A stretch of DNA of 64,000 nucleotides, from positions 868,001-932,000 of the forward strand of contig NZ_JAHVHV010000001.1 of NCBI RefSeq assembly GCF_019802085.1, read 5' to 3'. A program made the position numbers and the translations under genes. This document shows, piece by piece, positions 37,001 to 49,525 of the stretch (position 1 is its first letter; the number at the start of each line of letters is the position of its first letter). The notes below the pieces were generated by a model. That model was not told the origin of the DNA. It saw only the letters and a list, made by a program, of their open reading frames with translations, and did not search any database. This stretch comes from Ferrimonas balearica. GTDB lineage: Bacteria; Pseudomonadota; Gammaproteobacteria; Enterobacterales; Shewanellaceae.

Positions 37001-37477
37001 ACTGTGCGCTCCGCCTTGGGGGAAGGCTCCATGTTCTCGGTCACCGTGCCCCTGGCCCGCTACAAGGTGCAGGCGGCCACCGTCGGCGCGGTGCGCACCG
37101 CGCCGCTCAAAGGGGTCAAGGTGCTGTGCATCGACAACGAGGAGGCCATTCTGGCGGGGCTGGAAAGCCTGCTCAAACGCTGGCAGTGTCATGTGGTGAC
37201 TGCCAAGGACCTGGCAGACGCCCGTATCCGACTGGGCCTGAAGGGGTTTGCTCCGGACATCGTGCTGGCGGATTACCACCTGGACGACGGCCAGAGTGGC
37301 CTGGAAGCGATGGACGGCATCCGCAAACTCTACGGCGCCGAGCTGCCGGGGATCCTCATCACCGCCGACACCCGCAAAGAGCTGGTGGAGGAGGTTGAGG
37401 GGCGGGGGTATCGCTACATGGCCAAGATGGTGCGCCCGGCGGCACTGAGGGCGATGATCTCCGCCTCCATCAAGTGA
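34076..37477 (+). CDS. crbS: CrbS-type SSS-fused hybrid sensor histidine kinase
   Basis: The 1133-residue protein begins with a sodium:solute symporter domain (about 13 membrane segments, residues 1-490), then a linker, a PAS domain (about 615-735), a coiled coil, a HisKA domain with the phospho-accepting His786 in VGHDLMQPLN, an ATPase domain (N-box near 895, DTGCGIA) and a C-terminal receiver with Asp1066. This is the CrbS/CbrA design. In Vibrio and Pseudomonas CrbS with the regulator CrbR controls acs; here it is divergent from acs, which supports the name. CrbR is not in the window. ATG at 34076 is preferred to 34028. Confidence 0.9.
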   Translation: MLSSLTVITVSLGYVTLLFLIAWLGERWVGKRKAKLGPWVYGLSLAVYCSSWSFLGTVGQASTDPWAFLPIYIGPILLFTLGFGFIRKLVMVAKAQSITSVADFIAARYGKSQLLAVLVTLIATLGIMPYVALQLKAMVFSLGLFASDDFLEADTLALLIALTLALFAILFGTRKLDATEHNPGMILAVAFESFVKLFAFVLVGLVVMYGLFDGPMDIVDQAQSQGVAPSLVLDLAELGPEILISMAAFVCLPRIFHVMVVEVEQTDHVDRARWVLPLYLVLISVFVVPLALAGRVLLGDAVAPDTYVINLPLAIGADALAVIALLGTISAASSMVIVAVVTIAIMISNEWLVPLLLRSGKIRGKSFDQFSIGLLNARRLVILVLLLAGFLAYRLLDNTDTLARIGMLAFGAFAQLAPALVGGLYWKKGHRNGVLLGLVVGFGGWCYVMARPMLGLEFGHLQLLGNLNDDMNHILLALVANAVCYVVGSWLSRPSVTERIQSGAFVQLPGMPKTNLGRVGSISQQDLLLLASRFVGPARAYSSFSRFFPDAIARESWNKQASEALIEHTERLIASVLGASSASVVMDSVMRGRDLALDEVFSLVDEASAKILMSQDQLRGAIEHAFEGMSVVDADLNLVAWNQRYEELFDFPEGFLKAGMPVAEIIRYNAQLGRCGPGEVESHVDKRVAYMRAGSAHTSERRRDDGRVIRMRGNPMPDGGFVMTFSDITDFRAQEAALKEVNENLEARVAERTAELAELNARLMETKAAEEQANQSKSRFLAAVGHDLMQPLNAARLFTASLMQETRMHPKDHETVVHIAGSLKGAGEMLSDLLDISKLDAGTMMVERRAVNLATVLEPLTVEFGAMADNKGLTFRHRLRDLTLDTDPNLLRRLVQNFLTNALRYTDSGTILMGCRRRGQAVEIQVFDTGCGIAEDQVEEIFKEFRQLEGQGDRAGLGLGLAIADRIAKVMETPLTVRSALGEGSMFSVTVPLARYKVQAATVGAVRTAPLKGVKVLCIDNEEAILAGLESLLKRWQCHVVTAKDLADARIRLGLKGFAPDIVLADYHLDDGQSGLEAMDGIRKLYGAELPGILITADTRKELVEEVEGRGYRYMAKMVRPAALRAMISASIK

Positions 37478-37912
37478 TCAGCCCTCGCTGCGGCCAAAGA
37501 GGCCACCGGGCACCAACGCCAGGATAAGCCACACCAACAGTTGGAAGCCGTTGGCCGCCTGGGCCGTCCAGCCGTAGGAGATGGCGGCCACCAGCAGGGT
37601 CAGGGCGATGGCGGTGGGCCAGCCCGGCAGCCCCATGTGGCGCAGCCGCTTGGCCATCAGGTTGAGCCCGGCGAAACTGAGCAGCACAAACACCACCACC
37701 AGGACCAGCAGCGCCGGCAGCGACAGACTGTCCGCCAGCTGGGCCTGGGTGTCCGCCAGCTCCCCACCCATCATGGTCTCGGTGATGCCGATGGCCACCC
37801 CCACGGCGATGCCGATGCCGATCCCCAGCAGGCTGAGCAGCAGGGAGTACCCCAGGTAGGGCAGACGGGCCAACTGACCCTGCTGGATCTCACCCCAAAG
37901 TGCCTTGAACAT
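37478..37912 (-). CDS. DUF805-like membrane protein
   Basis: The 144-residue protein has about four membrane segments and the RLRHMGLPGWPT motif typical of DUF805-type proteins. No function is known. It converges on crbS with the two stop codons side by side and no terminator between. Confidence 0.65.
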   Translation of the reverse strand: MFKALWGEIQQGQLARLPYLGYSLLLSLLGIGIGIAVGVAIGITETMMGGELADTQAQLADSLSLPALLVLVVVFVLLSFAGLNLMAKRLRHMGLPGWPTAIALTLLVAAISYGWTAQAANGFQLLVWLILALVPGGLFGRSEG

Positions 37913-38008
37913 GACGGCTTACCCCAACACAGTGCTTGTGCCTCAAGCCTAGAACAGCGACAGCGACGAGGAAACTGCACTGGCGGCCCGTTAAAGGTGT
38001 CCAGGTTG

Positions 38009-38038
38009 TTGAAAATGAGTAACAACGGTTGGTACAGT
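38009..38038 (+). promoter_or_regulatory. Candidate promoter of the metal-efflux operon
   Basis: TTGAAA (38009-38014) and TACAGT (38033-38038) are 18 bases apart. An inverted repeat GTTGTT-N10-AACAAC (38005-38026) overlaps the -35 box and could be an operator. Confidence 0.5.
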
Positions 38039-38083
38039 GTGGCCACCTGCGCGCCGGCGCGGGGCACGGATTGAGGAGGCGAG

Positions 38084-38452
38084 TTGAGCCACGCACGGAA
38101 CGGACACCAACGCATCATGACACTGACCCTGTTGTCGGTGCTGTGCCTGTTGCAGGTGTTTGCCAGCTGCCTGACCCAACCGGTTCACCTGGATGACGTG
38201 CTCCATCCCATGGGGGAGCAGGTGGCCCACCAGCACAGCGCCGATCACCGTTTTGGCCCGGCGCCCATGGGGGCGGCCGACGCCACCGTCGGGGGTGAGC
38301 ACGAACACTCCCTGCACGCCCATCTGCCCTGTCATCCCCCCGCCGAGCATCACTTCGACATGGGCAAGCCCGACACCGGGCTTATCCTGGCGCGCACCCC
38401 AAACCGACCGGACCGCCGCCTGGCGCCGCCGCTGCCGCCTCCTAACGCCTGA
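38084..38452 (+). CDS. Small His-rich exported protein heading the efflux operon
   Basis: The 122-residue protein has an N-terminal hydrophobic signal (about residues 12-30) followed by a His-rich mature part (HQHSADHRF, EHEHSLHAHLPCH, EHH) and a Pro/Arg tail. I do not recognise a family; His clusters and its place before czcCBA suggest periplasmic metal binding. TTG at 38084 has GAGGAGG five bases upstream and is preferred; ATG at 38117 is the alternative. Confidence 0.65.
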   Translation: MSHARNGHQRIMTLTLLSVLCLLQVFASCLTQPVHLDDVLHPMGEQVAHQHSADHRFGPAPMGAADATVGGEHEHSLHAHLPCHPPAEHHFDMGKPDTGLILARTPNRPDRRLAPPLPPPNA

Positions 38453-38520
38453 TCCCACACGCATTCCCCTGATCTTTTTTCAACCGGTACGGCTTCGTCG
38501 TGCCGGCGTGTGGAGTATCT

Positions 38521-39860
38521 ATGAACATTCGATTCATACCGGGTCCCGGCGCAGACGGGGCCTCAAAGGCGGGCGCACGACGGCGTCGTCGACCCCGCCA
38601 CGGGCTGTGGGCGGCCGGCGTTCTGACGCTGTCGCTGCTGACCCAAACCAACGTTCAGAGCCAGGAACTCAACCTGGCCGAAGTGATGGAGCAAACCCTG
38701 CTCCATCACCCCCAGTTGCAGCTGTTCCCCTTTGAACAGCGCCGGGCGGAAGCCCTGGCCCTGCAGGCGGGGATCCGCCCCAACCCCAAGCTGGCCCTGT
38801 CCGCGGAGAACCTGCTGGGCAGCGGCAAGTACCAGGGCGTCGACGGCGCCGAGCTCACCCTGACCTTCAGCCAGCTGGTGGAGTTGGGCGAGAAGCGCCA
38901 GCGTCGGGTCGACCTGGCTCAGGCCCAGCAGCGTCAGCAGGTGCAGGCTTACGAGCAATTGCGCCTCGATGTGCTGGCCGAGGCGGCCAGCCGTTACTAC
39001 GAGCTGCTGCGTCTTCAGGCATTAGTCGCCTGGAACCAACAGCGGATCCAGACCGAGCAAGAGGCGGTGGCGCAGATCACCGAGCGGGCCCGGGCCGGGG
39101 CGGTGTTGCAGGCCGACGTCACCCGCATGCGCCTGCGCCTGGCCCAGTCCCAGGCCGAACTGGGTCAGTTGAACAACGCCCAGGCCCAGGCCCAGCGTCG
39201 GCTGGCGGCCATGTGGTCCGCCGAACCCGACTTCGAACGGGTCCAGGGCAGGTTGTCCCGTCTGCAGGCGGCCCCCAGCGCGGCCGACGCTCTGAACGCG
39301 GCACAGAACGCCCCCCGCTATCTGACGCTGCTCAGTTCCGAGCGGGTGGCTGAGGCCAACCGACGACTGCAGGAGGCCAACCAGAAGTGGGATCTCAGCT
39401 ACGGCGTCGGGGTGAAGCACACCCTGGAGAACGACGATACCGGCCTGGTGTTCAATCTGTCGGTGCCCCTGCACCTGTCTGACCCCAACCAGGGCAACCT
39501 GCTGGCGGCCCGGGCGGAGCAGGATCGTGTTATGCATCAGCAGAGCCTGGCCCGAACCGAGTTGCGACTGACGGTGCTCGATCTGCACCGGGCTTTGAGT
39601 GACCGACTCGCCCAGGTACAGCACCTGGAGCGCGAACTGCTGCCCCTGGCAGAGTCGTGGCTCAGCGAGATGGTGCGCGCCTACCAGGCCGGACGGGTCG
39701 ATGTGCGCGCGCTGCTGGACGCCCAGTCCCAGCAGTTTGAGCTGCAGCGCCAGCGCATCGAGATGCAGGCGGAAGCCTGGCAACAGCGCCTGGCGCTGGA
39801 GCGCCTGCTCGGCCAGCCCCTGACCCCAACTACCCAGACCATGACGCCGGAGACCCCCTG

Positions 39861-39861
<1 letters not shown>
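38521..39861 (+). CDS. czcC: CzcC-type outer-membrane efflux protein
   Basis: The 446-residue protein has a signal peptide after an Arg-rich start and two copies of the outer-membrane efflux (TolC) domain, with long helices rich in Gln and Ala (around residues 120-240 and 310-430). It would form the outer-membrane channel of the Czc pump. Its stop codon overlaps the start of the adaptor gene by one base. Confidence 0.87.
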
Positions 39862-44301
<4,440 letters not shown>

Positions 44302-44327
44302 GCCCACTGGGAATTCCATTGAACGCC

Positions 44328-44354
44328 AAAACGGGCCCCTCGGGGCCCGTTTTT
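44328..44354. terminator. Bidirectional terminator after czcA
   Basis: ACGGGCCC and GGGCCCGT pair across CTCG, flanked by A and T runs; the stop codon of the convergent GNAT gene lies at its edge. Confidence 0.9.
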
Positions 44355-44859
44355 AATTGGGGTCATGTCGTCGGCTGGTCAGGCTCTGATGCATCACAAG
44401 GGCATCAATCCAGCCGAGCTTGGGGTGGGCAAAGGCGCCGGGCAAGCGGCCGACGGTGTCGAATCCCAGCTTGTGCCACAACCTTACCGCCCCGGAGTTG
44501 CTGGTGGCCACGAAGTTGAACTGCATCGCCCGGTAGCCCAGTTGCCGGGCCAGCGAGAGGGAGTGCTGGCACATCAGGGTGGCGAGTCCCCGCCCGCGGG
44601 CTTCGGGGGCCACCATATAGCCGCAGTTGCAGACGTGGCTGCCCGGGCCGGGCTGGTTGGTCTTGAGGTAGTAGGTGCCGAGCAGCTGACCCTCGTCCTC
44701 CACCAGGAAGGTTTTGAGCGGCTGGGTCAGCCACAGGCGTTGGCCGTCGGCCTTGCTGATGTTGGGGTCGATGGCGTAGGTGTCCCCGCGGTGGACGATG
44801 GCGTGGAACAGGGGCCAGAGGGCGTCCCAGTCGGCGTCGGTGGCTTCTCGCAGTTGCAT
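44353..44859 (-). CDS. GNAT-family N-acetyltransferase
   Basis: The 168-residue protein has the GNAT core: VAPEARGRGLATLMCQHSLSLA (acetyl-CoA loop, cited by its ends) and SNSGAVRLWHKLGF. It resembles Rim-type or phosphinothricin-type acetyltransferases but the substrate cannot be told. ATG at 44859 is chosen because GAAGG lies upstream and the family start MQLREATDAD follows. Confidence 0.83.
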   Translation of the reverse strand: MQLREATDADWDALWPLFHAIVHRGDTYAIDPNISKADGQRLWLTQPLKTFLVEDEGQLLGTYYLKTNQPGPGSHVCNCGYMVAPEARGRGLATLMCQHSLSLARQLGYRAMQFNFVATSNSGAVRLWHKLGFDTVGRLPGAFAHPKLGWIDALVMHQSLTSRRHDPN

Positions 44860-44933
44860 GGGGCCTTCGCAAAGTGAACGCGTAGGCCCCAAAACTAGTC
44901 GATCAACAAGGGGATGAAAACCCGCCCTTAGTC

Positions 44934-45875
44934 TCAGTCCAGGGTGACGCGGTAATGGCGAATGCGCACCTGGCCCTCATCAAGCTCCAGCGTCCAGTGC
45001 TCCCGGGCCTCCACCTCCACCGGCTCGCCCGACAGGGTTTGAGCCGACAAGGCGACGGTGAACAGCAGCTCGGCGCGGTTGTCGCCGACCGGCTCGATCA
45101 TCAACTTACCCAGGCGGTGCTGGCAGCCGGGCTGAAACTGCGCCCGCAGGTTTTGGTACCAGGTGGTAAATCCGGCGTGGCCCTCGAAACGCCCCTCGGG
45201 TACCTCGATCACCAGCTGCTCGCTGAGCATGGCCAGGAACTCGGCACCGGACTCGGGCAGGGCATCCATGCGGGCAAACCAGTCGGCGGCCAGGGCGCGG
45301 ATGGGGGCGTGTTCGGCGGGGCTTAGGGCCTCCAACTGGGCCAGCAACGCATCGGCGTGGGCGTTGGCCCGCGATTCCACCAGCTCCTGGGTGTTGTAGA
45401 CCCCGGGGATGTAGACCATGCCGTGGCTGACGGCAGGGGTCTGCCAGTCCATCTGGGCCAGGGTGGCGGTCTGGTGCAGAGGCATCAGCAGCTGGTCGAT
45501 GGTGTACTGGTTGTATCCCTCGGGCCGGTAGGACTCCTCGGGGCCGCCGACGGTGGTGGAGACGATGAGCTTCTTGCCCTTGAGCTTGTCGCCGGTGGAG
45601 CCGTAGGCGAAACCGTAGGTCAGTACGCTGTCCATCCACTGCTTGAGGATCCCCGGCACCGAGTACCAGTAGAAGGGGAACTGCAGCACCACCACCTCGG
45701 TGGCCAGCAATGCCGCTTGCTCCGCCGCCACATCGATGCGGCTGTCGGGGTAGAGGGTGGCGAGATCCCGCACGCTGACATCGCTGCGGGCCTGGCCCAG
45801 GCGCGACAGGATGGTCTGATTGGTGTGGGATTGGCTCAGGTCGGGGTGGCCGGAGATCACCAGAATGTGGCTCAT
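44934..45875 (-). CDS. Flavodoxin-fold NAD(P)H oxidoreductase fused to SnoaL-like domain
   Basis: The 313-residue protein joins a KefF/MdaB-like NAD(P)H-quinone oxidoreductase (residues 1-190: ILVISGHPDL, LQFPFYWYSVPGILKQW, GKKLIVSTTVGGPEESY) to a C-terminal SnoaL/NTF2-like domain (about 195-313). The first part would reduce quinones or similar electrophiles with FMN or FAD; the second may bind a small ligand. The fusion itself is unusual. A divergent LysR gene with a shared operator probably controls it. Confidence 0.85.
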   Translation of the reverse strand: MSHILVISGHPDLSQSHTNQTILSRLGQARSDVSVRDLATLYPDSRIDVAAEQAALLATEVVVLQFPFYWYSVPGILKQWMDSVLTYGFAYGSTGDKLKGKKLIVSTTVGGPEESYRPEGYNQYTIDQLLMPLHQTATLAQMDWQTPAVSHGMVYIPGVYNTQELVESRANAHADALLAQLEALSPAEHAPIRALAADWFARMDALPESGAEFLAMLSEQLVIEVPEGRFEGHAGFTTWYQNLRAQFQPGCQHRLGKLMIEPVGDNRAELLFTVALSAQTLSGEPVEVEAREHWTLELDEGQVRIRHYRVTLD

Positions 45876-45981
45876 GGTCTTGTCCTCATGGTTAACGGGG
45901 CCCGGCCCGGGTGGGGCGCGGCGATGGGGGTAGATTACGGCAGGTCAGCTGTTAGGATAAGGCCATCTTTGTCTATTTGAT

Positions 45982-46000
45982 TGTTAGTCAATAGCTAACA
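45982..46000. promoter_or_regulatory. LysR-type operator between oxidoreductase and LysR gene
   Basis: TGTTAG-N7-CTAACA is a perfect inverted repeat of LysR-box type 16 bases before the LysR start. A second TGTTAG half-site lies near 45949, towards the oxidoreductase gene. Confidence 0.65.
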
Positions 46001-46015
46001 GAAGAGGCCCCAACC

Positions 46016-46918
46016 ATGAGCCGATTGCCCTACAGCCAGCTGGAGATCTTCCTCAGCATCGCCCGCCAGGGCAGCATCCGGGGGGCGGCCCGGGCCCTGG
46101 CCATCAGCGCCCCCTCGGTCAGCCAGGCGCTGAAGCAACTGGAAGCGCGACTGGGGGTGCCGCTTTTTCTGCGCAGCACCCGCAAAATCGAACTGACCGA
46201 AGCGGGTCGGGCGCTGCAGACCCAGGCGGGACCGGCGTTCGAGGCGCTCTCCCTGGCGTTGGAGGCCGCCGGCGATCAGGGCCAGGTGCCCTCCGGTCGG
46301 GTCCGGCTGACCCTGCCGCGTTTCGTCTATCGCCTCTACTTCCGTCCACTGTTCGCCGAGTTTTGCCGGCGCTATCCGCAGATCGAGCTGGAGGTGTCGG
46401 TGGATGACCGGGCGCTGGATCTCATCGATGAGGGCTTTGATCTGGGGATCCGCATGGGGGATCGCATCGCCGAGGGCATGGTGGCCCGGCGCATCGGCCC
46501 GCCGATGCCCGATGCGCTGTTCGCCAGCCCGGACTACCTGGCCCGGGAGGGCCGCCCCGACACCATCGCCTCACTAAAGCGCCACCGGCTGATCCAGTAC
46601 CGCTTTATCGCCGCCAACCAGCTGGCGCCGCTGGAGCTGCTGGACGCGGGGGAGGGGGTGCGGGTGGAGATGGCCAACGCCATGGTGGTGAACGACACCG
46701 ACTTGATGCTGGACGCGGCCCGGGAGGGGCTGGGGATAGGCCGCTTCCTGGCGCCCCTGGTGCAGCGGGATTTTGATGACGGCCTGCTGGTGCCGGTGCT
46801 TAAACCCCACTGGCAAAGCTACCCGGGGCTGCACCTCTATTTTCCCCAAGGCGCGCAAAAGGCCCGGCGGGTGCGGGCGCTCATCGATTTTTTGGCCGAA
46901 CGGCCGCTGGTGCTGTGA
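46016..46918 (+). CDS. LysR-family transcriptional regulator
   Basis: The 300-residue protein has an N-terminal winged helix-turn-helix (SIRGAARALAISAPSVSQALKQLE by parts) and a LysR substrate domain. It is divergent from the oxidoreductase-SnoaL gene and the palindrome between them fits autoregulation and control of that gene. The inducer is unknown. Confidence 0.9.
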   Translation: MSRLPYSQLEIFLSIARQGSIRGAARALAISAPSVSQALKQLEARLGVPLFLRSTRKIELTEAGRALQTQAGPAFEALSLALEAAGDQGQVPSGRVRLTLPRFVYRLYFRPLFAEFCRRYPQIELEVSVDDRALDLIDEGFDLGIRMGDRIAEGMVARRIGPPMPDALFASPDYLAREGRPDTIASLKRHRLIQYRFIAANQLAPLELLDAGEGVRVEMANAMVVNDTDLMLDAAREGLGIGRFLAPLVQRDFDDGLLVPVLKPHWQSYPGLHLYFPQGAQKARRVRALIDFLAERPLVL

Positions 46919-46976
46919 ACGGCAAAAGGGTTGGCGGCCGCACCTCCTTGTGACGGCCGCCAGGGGTTGACTGGGC

Positions 46977-47576
46977 TTAGAGGTGATCCGGCACGTCCAG
47001 GGTCTGACCGTGCATGGCACCTTCCAGGGCAGCCACATAGGCCTTGGCGGTGTCGGCGGCACTGACGCCGGGGGTCGGGTCCATCCCCATCATCACCATG
47101 GTCTCCTTGACGAACACCGGTGCCACCACGTTCAGACGCAGGGTATCGAGCTCCAGTGCCGCGGCGCGGACAAAGCTCTCCAGGGCGCCGTTGGCCATGG
47201 CCACGCTGGTGCTGCCCGGGATGGGAGCCCGGGAGAGCACGCCGGAGGTGAGGGTGATGCTGCCGCCGGGGCTCAGGTATTCAGTGCCGTAGCGCACCAG
47301 GTTCACCTGGCCCATCAGCTTGTTGTTCAGCGCCAGTTGGAAGTCGTCGTCGCTGTGCTGGGCAAAGGGGGCGAACGCCGCCTGGCCGGCGGTGGAGATG
47401 ATGGCGTCCACGGGGCCCACCGCCTCAAACAGGGCGCGAATGGACTCCGGGTTGGCAAGATCCACCTGATGGTCGCCGTCGCGATGACCGGCGGTGATAA
47501 GGGTGTGCTGGGCGGACAGGGCTTGGGCAACGGCTTGGCCAATGGTGCCGGTGGCACCGATCAAAAGAACGTTCAT
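46977..47576 (-). CDS. Short-chain dehydrogenase
   Basis: The 199-residue SDR protein has the nucleotide motif GATGTIG at residues 7-13 and the ISTAGQAAF strand, but lacks the classical YxxxK: at the expected place it has S-V-A-M-A-N-G, as in the short non-classical SDRs. So activity may differ from typical reductases. It is divergent from a LysR gene. Confidence 0.83.
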   Translation of the reverse strand: MNVLLIGATGTIGQAVAQALSAQHTLITAGHRDGDHQVDLANPESIRALFEAVGPVDAIISTAGQAAFAPFAQHSDDDFQLALNNKLMGQVNLVRYGTEYLSPGGSITLTSGVLSRAPIPGSTSVAMANGALESFVRAAALELDTLRLNVVAPVFVKETMVMMGMDPTPGVSAADTAKAYVAALEGAMHGQTLDVPDHL

Positions 47577-47658
47577 GGGTCACTCCTTCGGGGTCGTTGA
47601 GTCGGTTCGTTTCAGTTGGCTCAAGCTTAGTCCTGTGCTTAGAATGGAAAAATAACCT

Positions 47659-47683
47659 GAATTTGAAATCACCTTTCGAATTA
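47659..47683. promoter_or_regulatory. Imperfect inverted repeat before the second LysR gene
   Basis: AATTTGAAA and TTTCGAATT face each other across TCACC, with one mismatch. It adjoins the LysR start codon and could be its operator. Confidence 0.4.
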
Positions 47684-48588
47684 TGAGAAAGATGGATCTG
47701 CTCAAAGCGATGCGCACCTACTGCCATGTGGTGGCACACCTGAGCTTCAGCGCCGCGGCCCGGGAGCTGGGGCTGGTGACCTCGGCGGTCAGCCGTCAGG
47801 TGGCGGAGCTGGAGGCCCACTTCGGCTGCCAGCTGTTGCTGCGCACCACCCGGGCCATGCACCTGACGGAGGAGGGGCGTTACTTCCACCGGGAGTTTGA
47901 GCAGATCCTCGCCCGGGTGGATCAACTGGAGTCCGGCGCCAGTGACCGCCAGGGGCGGATCGCCGGGCACCTGCGGATCACCGCCCCGCAAAACAGTGCC
48001 CAGTTGGGGCTGCAGAAAAGCTTCAGCGGTTTTCTCAAGGCCCAGCCGGCGGTGAGCCTCTCCTGGATGATGGTCAATCGTTACGTCAATCTGGTGGAGG
48101 AGGGGGTGGACCTGGCCATCCGGGTGGGCACCTTGCCCGACTCCGGTCTGGTGGCCCGCCCCTTTGGCCAGCTTAAGGTGATGTTTGTCGCCAGCCCCGA
48201 CTACCTGGCCCAGCACGGCACCCCGCAGCACCCCAAGGAGTTGGCCGAGCACCGCTGCCTGATGGACAGCTCCAACCGGCAGATGGGCCGCTGGCGCTAC
48301 TTCGAGGACGGCGAGGAGCATCAGGTGCGGGTGGAGGGACCGCTGGAGGTGAACCAGGGGGAGCTGGTGGCGCAGTTTGCCGCCGATGGCTTAGGCATTG
48401 CCCACCTGCCCGAATTTATGGTCAAAACGCTGCTGGATGAGGGGCAGTTGGTGCCGCTGCTTACCCCCTACAGCTTACCTTCGCTGCCCATCTCCCTGGT
48501 CTACCCGGCCAACCGCACCACCAGCGCACCGCTTAAGGCCCTGCTGGAGCATCTGCTGGCCAACCGGCCTGCGGCTTTGGGGGGATGA
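47683..48588 (+). CDS. LysR-family transcriptional regulator
   Basis: The 301-residue protein has a LysR DNA-binding domain (FSAAARELGLVTSAVSRQVAELE by parts) and a substrate-binding domain of the CrgA/PecT-like group (SWMMVNRYVNLVEEGVDLAIRVG). It is divergent from the SDR gene, its likely target. The start could be ATG 47683 or 47692; neither has a strong ribosome site. Confidence 0.88.
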   Translation: MRKMDLLKAMRTYCHVVAHLSFSAAARELGLVTSAVSRQVAELEAHFGCQLLLRTTRAMHLTEEGRYFHREFEQILARVDQLESGASDRQGRIAGHLRITAPQNSAQLGLQKSFSGFLKAQPAVSLSWMMVNRYVNLVEEGVDLAIRVGTLPDSGLVARPFGQLKVMFVASPDYLAQHGTPQHPKELAEHRCLMDSSNRQMGRWRYFEDGEEHQVRVEGPLEVNQGELVAQFAADGLGIAHLPEFMVKTLLDEGQLVPLLTPYSLPSLPISLVYPANRTTSAPLKALLEHLLANRPAALGG

Positions 48589-48680
48589 TGGTGGGGCGAT
48601 TTACCCAACTGCAACTGGATGCGAACGTTGGATGGTCTGGAATAAGCATTGAAGTGGTTGAGCTGACGCTCAGTAAAACA

Positions 48681-48706
48681 AAAGCCGGCCTGTCGGGGCC
48701 GGCTTT
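48681..48706. terminator. Terminator hairpin between LysR and twin-CX3C genes
   Basis: AAAGCCGGCC and GGCCGGCTTT form a perfect 10-bp stem with a 6-base loop between two convergent genes. Confidence 0.75.
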
Positions 48707-48723
48707 AAACCAAGTGGAATAAG

Positions 48724-49044
48724 TCACTCGCCGAAGCTGATGCTCAGGCGCAGTTTGCTCTTGGGCTTGCACTTTTTGATGCATTTAGCGTAGCTGCCCG
48801 GATTTCTCACATCTTCCTTGAGGCACTTTTTGTAGCAGCTCTTGTCGCTGATCAGGCCCCCGTCCAGCTTTAAGGCCGTACCGTTAACTTCAACGTCCGG
48901 CAATCCAGCAAGATCACCGGACTCAAGCAGTTCGACAATGTATGAAGTTAAGGTGCCAGCCTCGGCCAGTTTCATGAAGTGGGCATCCAGTTCTGCATCT
49001 GAAATGGGGTCTTGTGCGGCGCTGTAATCGTTTGCGATGGTCAT
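48724..49044 (-). CDS. Small twin-CX3C protein, possible secreted peptide precursor
   Basis: I do not recognise this 106-residue protein. Its first 60 residues are acidic and helical, with no signal peptide or membrane segment. The last 40 are basic and hold four cysteines as CYKKC and CIKKC (Cys70, 74, 88, 92), i.e. CX3C-X13-CX3C, the pattern of helical-hairpin disulfide peptides. An acidic leader followed by a basic Cys-rich core looks like a peptide precursor, but no maturation or export gene is adjacent. The ATG has AAGAGGA upstream, supporting translation. Confidence 0.6.
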   Translation of the reverse strand: MTIANDYSAAQDPISDAELDAHFMKLAEAGTLTSYIVELLESGDLAGLPDVEVNGTALKLDGGLISDKSCYKKCLKEDVRNPGSYAKCIKKCKPKSKLRLSISFGE

Positions 49045-49525
49045 GGTGTTTTCCTCTTAAATGGTGGAAACAGCATCGTTCTACAGCTTCGAGCGACAGA
49101 GTCCTTCAGCCAAGGGACAAGCTTGTGGGTCCAGTGCCCTTGAGAGGGCTGCCCCAACCTAACCAGTAACAAAGGCGGGCATATCTGTACGCCTGCAGGG
49201 TTTAGAACAAAGACTTGAGCGGCTCAAATGGCGTTGAGCAGGCAGGGGTTCGCCGATATTTTTCAGCGCCATTATTTGTGCGCCGATTGGTTTATGGAAA
49301 GGGAGAAAAGGAAGGGCAACTTGAGCAATATCATCGCCAGCGTAGCCGTAAAAACTCTTCTGGACTAGGCGATTCAATGAAGGCTGGCTAGGGCCTCAAG
49401 GGAGGCCACTCTGGGGCATCATGTTCTTTCCCCGGATGGCCCCTCTTATTTTTTGGAGAGCGGTTACGCAACACACTTTCAGCATGATGCATTGCGCAAC
49501 GGTCCGTCACTCAGTATTTGTGTAT
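49045..49525. other. Intergenic region with a long-spaced inverted repeat
   Basis: About 480 bases, less GC-rich than the average, lie between the twin-CX3C gene and mipA. A minus-strand frame at 49159-49377 (72 codons) has no ribosome site and no recognisable sequence. GTTACGCAA (49463-49471) and TTGCGCAAC (49492-49500) form an inverted repeat with a 20-base spacer downstream of mipA. Confidence 0.4.

Noticed and set aside
49159..49377. 72-codon minus-strand gene
   Set aside because: It has no ribosome site, no recognisable domain and unusual codon use; kept only as part of the intergenic description.
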